DNA of 13,038 bases, from assembly GCA_937965665.1 (NCBI GenBank), contig CALCJE010000045.1:1-13038 (forward strand), in the 5' to 3' direction. A program made the translations under genes and the position numbers. Within the stretch, counting starts at the first letter, position 1. Every line of letters starts with the position of its first letter. Positions 7,366 to 13,038 of the stretch are shown here, piece by piece. Below the pieces are notes generated by a model. That model was not told where the DNA came from and did no database searches. It saw only the letters and a program-made list of their open reading frames with translations. The stretch is from an uncultured Bacteroidales bacterium. Its GTDB lineage: Bacteria; Bacteroidota; Bacteroidia; Bacteroidales; UBA4417.

Positions 7366-8094
7366 TTAGGGGAGTTGCTGGTTAAAATAATCCCAAATGG
7401 GATCTTTTGGCAGCGGGGCAATAATACTCAGCAGTTTAAGGCTTACAGGATGTGTGAAGGAGACTTTTCGGGCGTGCAGATGTATGGATGCATCGGGGTT
7501 TGAGCGAGGGTAGCCGTATTTGAGGTCTCCCTTTATGGGACAACCTATTGCAGCTAACTGGGCCCTGATCTGGTGATGACGACCTGTCTGGAGGTCAATT
7601 TCAAGTAAGAAGTAGTTATCACTGCTTGCCAACAGTGTATACGACAAGGATGCGAGTTGAGCGTTACCTGAACTTTTTGCAGAAACAAAGGACTTATTTT
7701 TGGCTTCGTCTCTCCGAAGGTAGTTTACCAGGGTATCACTTTCCCTTGGAGGTCTGTTTTTAACAACAGCCCAGTAAGTTTTGTTCACTTCCCTGTTTTT
7801 AATCAGGGCATTTAATCGCGTAAGTGCTTTACTGGTACGGGCAAAAATAACGGCCCCGCTCACCGGCCGATCGAGCCTGTGCACAACACCAAGGAAGACT
7901 TCACCCTGCTTTTTGTACTTAACTTTAATGTAATCTTTTACCAGTTCCGAAAGAGGCCGGTCTCCGGTTTTGTCGCCCTGCACGATCTGCGAAGGCAGCT
8001 TATTTATAATAATAATGTGATTATCCTCAAAAAGGATATTTTCTTCCAACAACCTCGATGAAGTAGCCCCGGGTTTAGTATCGTTCCCTTGCAT
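7366..8094 (-). CDS. RluA-family pseudouridine synthase
   Basis: A 242-residue cytoplasmic enzyme that isomerises uridine to pseudouridine in rRNA or tRNA. The catalytic block GVVHRLDRPVSGAVIFA (69-85) contains the invariant aspartate D75, and the second conserved block is LQTGRHHQIRAQL at 168-180. The substrate-side motif with GDLKYGY (189-195) and a basic region IHLHARKVSFTHP (204-216) also fit the RluA/TruC group. There is no N-terminal S4 domain, and the length suits the short single-domain members. The exact target uridine cannot be read from sequence. The ATG lies inside the end of panB (20-bp overlap, different frame), which points to cotranscription and probably translational coupling rather than a metabolic link. 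Confidence 0.93.
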   Translation of the reverse strand: MQGNDTKPGATSSRLLEENILFEDNHIIIINKLPSQIVQGDKTGDRPLSELVKDYIKVKYKKQGEVFLGVVHRLDRPVSGAVIFARTSKALTRLNALIKNREVNKTYWAVVKNRPPRESDTLVNYLRRDEAKNKSFVSAKSSGNAQLASLSYTLLASSDNYFLLEIDLQTGRHHQIRAQLAAIGCPIKGDLKYGYPRSNPDASIHLHARKVSFTHPVSLKLLSIIAPLPKDPIWDYFNQQLP

Positions 8095-8893
8095 TCGGAA
8101 AATCGAGTGTTTTTACATCGGTAATATAATTTTGAACGGCTGATACGATTTCTTCGCTCAGGTTCATATACCTGCGCAGGAAGCGCGGCGAAAACTCCAT
8201 GGTAATTCCAAGCATATCATGCAGTACGAGTACTTGCCCGTCCACTTCGGAACCAGCACCGATGCCAATGATTGGAATTTTTGCATTGCGTGCCACTTCT
8301 TCGCCAAGTTTGGCAGGAATTTTCTCGAGTACAATGCTGAAACACCCGGCTTTTTCGAGCAGCCGCGAATCTTCAACCAGTTTGCGGGCTTCGCGTTCCT
8401 CAGTTGCGCGCACCACATAGGTTCCAAATTTATGAATGGACTGAGGTGTAAGTCCAAGGTGGCCCATCACCGGTATCCCGGCTGAGAGAATGCGTTCAAC
8501 CGATTCAATAATTTCTACACCCCCTTCGAGCTTTACTGCATCGGCACCGGATTCCTTCATGATCCGGATCGCTGACGAAAGCGCTTCTTTCCAGTTGCCC
8601 TGATAGGTTCCAAATGGCATATCCACAACCACAAATGCCCGGTGAACTGCCCTGACCACAGAGGATGCATGATATATCATATGATCGAGGGTAATCGGAA
8701 GCGTACTGCTGTAACCAGCCATTACATTTGAAGCCGAGTCACCAACCAGAATCACATCTATGCCGGCTTTATCAAGCAATCGGGCCATTGAAAAATCATA
8801 TCCTGTTAACATGGATATTTTTTCACCCTTAAGCTTCATTTCCTGAAGCACGTGGGTTGTGATTTTTGAAACAGATCCTGACTTTGCTATCAT
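8075..8893 (-). CDS. panB: 3-methyl-2-oxobutanoate hydroxymethyltransferase (PanB)
   Basis: PanB catalyses the first committed step of pantothenate (vitamin B5, hence CoA) synthesis: transfer of a hydroxymethyl group from 5,10-methylene-tetrahydrofolate to 2-oxoisovalerate, giving ketopantoate. The protein is 272 residues, the usual length, and spans the whole TIM-barrel fold. Family motifs are intact: MLTGYDFSMARLLDKAGID at 28-46, VGDSASNVM at 50-58 (metal-ligand D52), VVVDMPFGTY at 88-97 (metal-ligand D91), VKLEGG at 120-125, GHLGLTPQS at 144-152, and SIVLEKIP at 186-193, whose E190 corresponds to the catalytic glutamate. GIGAGSEVDGQVLVLHDMLG at 210-229 is also characteristic. The GDSASN form, where enterobacteria have GDSLGM, is common in Bacteroidota. 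panC and panD are not in the window. The downstream RluA-type gene overlaps its end. Confidence 0.97.
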   Translation of the reverse strand: MIAKSGSVSKITTHVLQEMKLKGEKISMLTGYDFSMARLLDKAGIDVILVGDSASNVMAGYSSTLPITLDHMIYHASSVVRAVHRAFVVVDMPFGTYQGNWKEALSSAIRIMKESGADAVKLEGGVEIIESVERILSAGIPVMGHLGLTPQSIHKFGTYVVRATEEREARKLVEDSRLLEKAGCFSIVLEKIPAKLGEEVARNAKIPIIGIGAGSEVDGQVLVLHDMLGITMEFSPRFLRRYMNLSEEIVSAVQNYITDVKTLDFPNARERY

Positions 8894-8965
8894 GACAATG
8901 GTTTTTATAAACTTTACTTATGAAATCTACGCTTGTTTTATAGTAACGGCTTGTGGTTACAGTCG

Positions 8966-8973
8966 CAAAATTA
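8966..8973 (-). promoter_or_regulatory. Candidate -7 element for panB
   Basis: On the minus strand TAATTTTG matches the Bacteroidota -7 consensus TAnnTTTG exactly and would give a leader of roughly 66 bases. No good TTG lies 19-21 bp upstream of it, so the call rests on one half of the promoter. Confidence 0.35.
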
Positions 8974-9285
8974 CAAAGAAATACTATTGAACCGTCCGGA
9001 TGCGTGGCAGCTGATTCATAATTAATGCAAATCGCCCACAAATTATTCCATTCCATTAAGCAGGTGCGAAGGTAAATCTTTGAGGTAAGACACATCACTT
9101 TCTGCCGTTTTGTCAGCAAGCCAAAGCAATCTGACATCCATTATTTTAAATTTACTTCGAGTGGAAATAAAAATATAATCTTGATTTTAATACACTATTT
9201 AACAACAGATTACGCGTTTGTAAAAGAAACCGATGATAAATATTTCATTGAATAGTTATGCCGAAGAGCACACGTTTACCAGCTG

Positions 9286-9301
9286 TGGCATAATGATTGA
9301 A
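9286..9301 (+). promoter_or_regulatory. Sigma-54-like -24/-12 element upstream of dnaK
   Basis: TGGCATAATGATTGAA fits the sigma-54 pattern TGGCAYR-N4-TTGCW with the correct 10-base gap between the GG and the second dinucleotide. The one departure is GA where GC is expected at -12. It would start transcription near 9311, leaving a leader of about 40 bases before the dnaK ATG. No TAnnTTTG element is found on the plus strand between 9140 and 9351. Confidence 0.35.
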
Positions 9302-9351
9302 AAGAAGCTGATATCAAGAAAAATTTAGAAAAACTGAAAAACTAACATATA

Positions 9352-11259
9352 ATGGGAAAAATAATTGGTATCGATCTTGGAACTACTAACTCGTGCGTTT
9401 CTGTAATGGAAGGTAACGAACCTGTAGTAATCCCAAACAGTGAAGGAAAAAGAACAACCCCTTCGATTGTTGCATTTACCGACAATGGTGAACGCAAAGT
9501 TGGTGACCCTGCCAAACGGCAATCTATCACTAATCCAACCAAAACTATTTCGTCGATAAAAAGGTTTATGGGCGAAACATACGACCGTGTAACCAGTGAA
9601 ATCAAACGCATGCCGTTCCCGGTTGTGAAAGGTGACAACAACACACCGCGTGTTAAAATAGACGAACGCACATTCACCCCACAGGAAATTTCGGCAATCA
9701 TTTTACAGAAAATGAAAAAAACTGCTGAAGATTACCTGGGAACAACAGTAAGTGAAGCCGTTATCACGGTTCCGGCTTATTTCAGCGACTCACAGCGCCA
9801 GGCCACCAAAGAAGCCGGTGAGATTGCCGGTCTGAATGTACGCCGTATTATTAATGAGCCCACTGCAGCTGCGCTGGCTTACGGACTCGATAAAAAACAT
9901 AAAGACGTTAAAGTTGCCGTTTACGACCTTGGTGGCGGAACTTTTGATATTTCGATACTCGAATTGGGTGAAGGCGTTTTTGAAGTAAAATCGACCAATG
10001 GTAATACACACCTGGGTGGTGATGACTTTGACCACCGCATTATCGACTGGCTGGCAGATGAATTTAAGAAAGATGAAGGCATTGACCTGCATAAAGATGC
10101 CATGGCAATGCAGCGTCTGAAAGAAGCCGCCGAAAAAGCAAAAATTGAACTCTCAAGTTCATCATCAACCGAAATTAACCTGCCTTACATTATGCCTGTT
10201 GATGGCATGCCCAAGCACCTTATACGTACCCTTACCCGTGCAAAATTTGAGCAACTGATCGACGACCTGGTACGTGCTACTATTGAGCCTTGCCGCAATG
10301 CTATGCGCGATGCAGGCCTTACCAATGCTGATATCGACGAAGTAATCCTGGTTGGCGGATCAACACGTGTGCCAGTGATACAAAAGGCAGTTGAAGATTT
10401 CTTCGGCAAGACCCCATCGAAAGGTGTGAACCCCGACGAAGTTGTAGCCATTGGAGCTGCAATTCAGGGTGGCGTTTTGTCAGGCGAAGTAAAAGATGTA
10501 CTGCTGCTCGACGTTACTCCGCTTTCATTAGGTATTGAAACCTTAGGTGGTGTGATGACCAGGCTGATCGAATCGAACACAACCATACCTACCCGTAAAT
10601 CGGAAACTTTCAGCACGGCTTCGGATAACCAGCCTTCAGTTGAAATTCATATCCTGCAGGGTGAGCGCCCCATGGCTTCGGGCAACAAGAGTTTAGGCCG
10701 TTTCCACCTCGATGGCATACCACCGGCACAACGTGGAATTCCCCAGATTGAAGTAACCTTTGATATTGATGCCAACGGCATACTGCATGTTTCGGCAAAA
10801 GACAAAGGCACCGGCAAGTCGCAGCAAATCCGTATCGAAGCTTCTTCAGGACTTACTGAGGCCGAAATAAAACGGATGAAAGAAGAAGCCGAAGCCAATG
10901 CTGATGCTGACCGCAAAGCCAAAGAAGAAATCGAAAAGATCAACCAGGCCGATTCGTTGATTTTCCAGACCGAGCGCCAGTTGAAGGAATTTGGTGATAA
11001 ACTGCCAGCTGATAAGAAAGAGCCCATTGAGCATGCACTCAACAAACTTCGCGAAGCGCATAAAAACCGCGATATAGCAGGTATTGATGCTGCTATGGCC
11101 GAACTGAACAATGTATGGCAGGCTGCCAGTGAGGAAATTTACAAGGCAACCCAGCAGCAAGGCCAACCCGGCGCTGAACAGCAGGGCCAGCCAGGTCCGG
11201 AGCCCGGTAAATCGCCCGACCAGGAAGTAACCGATGTAGATTTTGAAGAAGTAAAATAA
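9352..11259 (+). CDS. dnaK: Molecular chaperone DnaK (Hsp70)
   Basis: DnaK is the cytoplasmic ATP-driven Hsp70 chaperone that binds exposed hydrophobic stretches of unfolded proteins, working with DnaJ and GrpE. The protein is 635 residues, full length. The three Hsp70 signatures are present: IDLGTTNS at 7-14 (phosphate loop), VYDLGGGTFDIS at 190-201, and VILVGGSTRVPVIQ at 331-344. The interdomain linker VLLLDVTPLSLG (383-394) is followed by the substrate-binding beta domain and the helical lid (from about 500). The tail (about 599-620) is a low-complexity stretch rich in Q, G and P with repeated GQPG, ending in the conserved DVDFEEVK. dnaJ and grpE are not adjacent: the gene stands alone between a divergent panB and its own terminator. 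Upstream there is no CIRCE operator, so HrcA control is unlikely. Confidence 0.98.
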   Translation: MGKIIGIDLGTTNSCVSVMEGNEPVVIPNSEGKRTTPSIVAFTDNGERKVGDPAKRQSITNPTKTISSIKRFMGETYDRVTSEIKRMPFPVVKGDNNTPRVKIDERTFTPQEISAIILQKMKKTAEDYLGTTVSEAVITVPAYFSDSQRQATKEAGEIAGLNVRRIINEPTAAALAYGLDKKHKDVKVAVYDLGGGTFDISILELGEGVFEVKSTNGNTHLGGDDFDHRIIDWLADEFKKDEGIDLHKDAMAMQRLKEAAEKAKIELSSSSSTEINLPYIMPVDGMPKHLIRTLTRAKFEQLIDDLVRATIEPCRNAMRDAGLTNADIDEVILVGGSTRVPVIQKAVEDFFGKTPSKGVNPDEVVAIGAAIQGGVLSGEVKDVLLLDVTPLSLGIETLGGVMTRLIESNTTIPTRKSETFSTASDNQPSVEIHILQGERPMASGNKSLGRFHLDGIPPAQRGIPQIEVTFDIDANGILHVSAKDKGTGKSQQIRIEASSGLTEAEIKRMKEEAEANADADRKAKEEIEKINQADSLIFQTERQLKEFGDKLPADKKEPIEHALNKLREAHKNRDIAGIDAAMAELNNVWQAASEEIYKATQQQGQPGAEQQGQPGPEPGKSPDQEVTDVDFEEVK

Positions 11260-11278
11260 TCAATCTCTATATATTTTC

Positions 11279-11318
11279 AAGAGGCTGTATTTCATTGAGA
11301 TACAGCCTCTTTTTTTTT
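11279..11318 (+). terminator. Intrinsic terminator after dnaK
   Basis: A perfect 12-bp stem (AAGAGGCTGTAT at 11279-11290, ATACAGCCTCTT at 11300-11311) with a 9-base loop is followed by an unbroken T run to 11318. It lies 19 bp past the dnaK stop, so dnaK is transcribed alone and the next gene needs its own promoter. Confidence 0.93.
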
Positions 11319-11355
11319 ACAGCAAATTTCTAACAATATATTAATGTATAATTGC

Positions 11356-11385
11356 TTTGCAATTCAAAAAAATGTGTAATATTTG
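11356..11385 (+). promoter_or_regulatory. Candidate promoter for the terminal surface-protein gene
   Basis: TTTG (11356-11359) and TAATATTTG (11377-11385) sit 17 bp apart. The second resembles TAnnTTTG with one extra base. The site would start transcription near 11392 and give a leader of about 30 bases before ATG 11422. A perfect small inverted repeat, AATTGC-TTT-GCAATT (11350-11364), overlaps the upstream half and might be an operator, though it is short. Confidence 0.35.
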
Positions 11386-11421
11386 TGTCTTCAAATTGAA
11401 AACCATTTAAATCTAATTTCT

Positions 11422-12990
11422 ATGAAAAAAAATTTACTCATTTACATTTTTCTGCCTTTGTTTTTTCTATTCGGATTAACAATTAGTGGAAAAGCCCAGC
11501 TACTACTGGAAGAAAATTTTGATTATCCAGTTGGAGATTCTTTAGGTGCTCATGGCTGGAAAACCCACTCCGGAGGAATAACCAATACTGTAAAAGTTTC
11601 TTCTTCTTCAATTACCTATTCAGGATACGCATCCTCCGGCATTGGAAATGAAACTTCACTATTAGCATCGGGAGCTGATGTAAACAGAACTTTTACTGCG
11701 CAGACAACTGGGGCCGTTTACGCTTCATTTCTAGTGAATGTAAAGACAGCTGCTGCATCAGGTGATTACTTTTTCCACTTTGGCCAGACTGTAATGGGCA
11801 CAACTTTTAAAGGAAAATTGTTTGTGAAAAGTAATGCAAGCAGCAAAATTGCATTTGGAACCTCTTTTGGGTCCAATACAGGTAATTATACAAATTTTGA
11901 TTATGATTTAAATACTACTTATTTGATTGTACTTAAATATTCATTAAATTCTGGCAGTTCATCAGACGATCAAATTTCTGTATTTATTAATCCAATTCTG
12001 GGAAATGCAGAACCGACACCTACAATTTCAAATACAGATGTTCCCGCTGAAATACCTTCGGTTGGAAGTATTGCTCTGCGTCAAGGTAATTCGGCAAATG
12101 CTCCAACACTGTTAATTGATGGTATCCGGGTTGCAAATACCTGGGCTGATGCAGTAAAACCAGCCATCATCACCCCCACCCTCTCCATCACCGCCCCTGT
12201 AACCGGCGATAAATGGGCTCAAGGCTCCACTCAAACCATTAACTGGACAGCAAGCGGTACTAACGCTGACTTGATGGTTGAATATACCGGCAATGCGTCA
12301 GATGCAACACCAACCTGGAATACGATTAATCCTTCCATCGCCGCCAACCTGGGCACCTGGACAACCTCCATACCTGCGGACTTGCCGGTTGGTGACGATT
12401 ATAAAATCCGCATCACCGATATTCCACAAACCGTTCAGGCTGAAACCGGTTTGTTAAGCATTACTGCTGCACCTGCTCCTGTAGCCACCTTTGATCCTGC
12501 TCAGGGAGCAACAAATGTTAGTATTTCGGCAAATCAGACCATTTCGTTTAATGTGCCGGTACGGAATATTGATGATTCAGAAATTACAGATGCTAATGTA
12601 GCTTCGTTAATTACTTTAAAAACCAATGATGCAGCCGGAACAGCCGTTCCGTTTACCGCTACTATCGATGTTGATAAAAAAGTGATTACCATAAACCCGG
12701 ATGCCGACCTTGCAAACGAACAACTTTATTACCTGGCCATTGCCCCGGTTGAAGGACTAAGCAACAATGCAACCGTTGAACAATCAGTAACTTTTACCAC
12801 TGCTGCCAGCCTGGCTCCTTCGCTGAGCGATGTTACTTTTACTGAAACCGGGCCATATTATGCCGGTGATATGGTTACCATAAACTGGGTATCAGAAAAC
12901 ATTACCAATGTTAAAATCGAAGCCTGGGTTCCGAGTGAAAACATGTGGATAGAACTTTTTGGCAGTACGCCATCCGACGGAACTGAAACA
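11422..12990 (+). CDS. Secreted multidomain surface protein, 3'-partial
   Basis: An exported protein of which 523 residues are present. I start at ATG 11422, because MKKNLLIYIFLPLFFLFGL is a textbook signal peptide (cleavage likely at GKA|Q26); an upstream in-frame TTG at 11383 would add 13 residues that spoil it and overlaps the candidate promoter. Residues about 27-245 look like a jelly-roll (LamG-like) domain, beginning LLEENFDYPVG and ending LLIDGIRVANTW. Residues about 254-348 resemble Kre9/KNH-type repeats (SITAPVTGDKWAQGSTQTIN, then DYKIRITD). Residues about 353-460 match the Ig-like SbsA/Big_5 pattern (FDPAQGATNVSISANQTISF). A second Kre9-like unit starts near 467 and is cut. The apparent TAG at 12991-12993 is one genomic T plus AG of a sequencing adapter, so it is not a real stop. 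A T9SS sorting domain may lie in the missing part. No catalytic motif is visible. Confidence 0.85.
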
Positions 12991-12991
12991 T

Positions 12992-13038
12992 AGATCGGAA
13001 GAGCACACGTCTGAACTCCAGTCACTTAGGCATCTCGT
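12992..13038. other. Illumina TruSeq adapter and index (non-genomic)
   Basis: The last 47 bases are not biological. AGATCGGAAGAGC begins at 12992 and runs on as the TruSeq read-1 3' adapter to 13025. It is followed by the six-base index TTAGGC (13026-13031) and the next adapter bases ATCTCGT. This is untrimmed adapter carried into the assembly and should be removed. Confidence 0.98.

Larger units (their letters stand above)
8894..9351. other. Divergent intergenic region between panB and dnaK
   Basis: 458 bp holding the start regions of two oppositely read genes. It contains a candidate -7 element for panB at 8966-8973 and a sigma-54-like element for dnaK at 9286-9301, both listed separately. 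No CIRCE repeat (TTAGCACTC and its inverse) and no RNA gene are seen. Open frames here are short (31-32 residues) or read through panB, and none looks like a known protein. Confidence 0.6.

Noticed and set aside
8829..9137. Open frame of 102 residues on the minus strand overlapping the start of panB
   Set aside because: It overlaps panB out of frame and has a cysteine-rich, unordered composition with no motif; it reads as chance in a spacer.
9043..9141. Short minus-strand frame of 32 residues (MDVRLLWLADKTAE...) upstream of panB
   Set aside because: The sequence looks somewhat protein-like, but it is very short, has no recognisable family, and I could not continue it through a frameshift into a longer homologue. 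It could be a gene remnant, but I cannot support that.
9233..9328. Short plus-strand frame of 31 residues just before dnaK
   Set aside because: It has no family resemblance and would cover the candidate dnaK promoter; most likely chance.
8894..9351. CIRCE operator upstream of dnaK
   Set aside because: Neither arm of the CIRCE inverted repeat (TTAGCACTC / GAGTGCTAA) is present.
11383..11421. TTG at 11383 as the start of the last gene
   Set aside because: It would add 13 mostly polar residues before an excellent signal peptide and overlap the probable promoter; ATG 11422 is the better start.

Overview
The window looks like one assembled contig from a member of the Bacteroidota, probably an environmental Bacteroidales-like organism. 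Four things point there: a secreted protein ending in a type IX secretion (T9SS) sorting domain, Bacteroidota-type promoter elements (TTG / TAnnTTTG), Bacteroidota-type PanB and DnaK sequences, and moderate GC with A/T-rich spacers. Both ends are contig edges. The first gene has lost its N-terminus. The last 47 bases are an Illumina TruSeq adapter with its index, not genome.

Layout. (1) At 2-505 (+) lies a PAP2-family lipid phosphatase, partial at its start. (2) Facing it is a minus-strand unit read from a good promoter at 4293-4323: a 965-residue predicted cell-envelope protein (zinc metallopeptidase, then TolB-like propeller repeats, then a probable outer-membrane barrel), a small holin-like (YvlD-type) membrane protein, and a flavin-binding PNPOx/NimA-like protein. 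It ends 4 bases into the PAP2 stop. (3) A second minus-strand unit holds a 724-residue T9SS cargo protein followed 38 bp later by a stand-alone response-regulator receiver, and closes with a clear intrinsic terminator (4387-4422). (4) A third minus-strand pair is panB followed by an RluA-type pseudouridine synthase that overlaps it by 20 bp. (5) Divergent from panB is dnaK, complete, with a sigma-54-like element upstream and a strong terminator (11279-11318). (6) Last is a secreted multidomain surface protein, cut off by the contig end.

How the parts relate. The window mixes housekeeping genes (panB for pantothenate/CoA, dnaK chaperone, rRNA or tRNA pseudouridylation) with cell-surface genes (two secreted modular proteins, an envelope metallopeptidase, a lipid phosphatase). 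No mobile element, CRISPR array, RNA gene or defence system is visible. No clearly new multi-gene system is present. The least ordinary items are the peptidase-propeller-barrel protein with a terminator-like hairpin inside its coding region, the orphan receiver tied to a T9SS cargo gene, the sigma-54-like dnaK promoter, the abrupt composition switch in the last gene, and the adapter at the contig end that creates a false stop codon.
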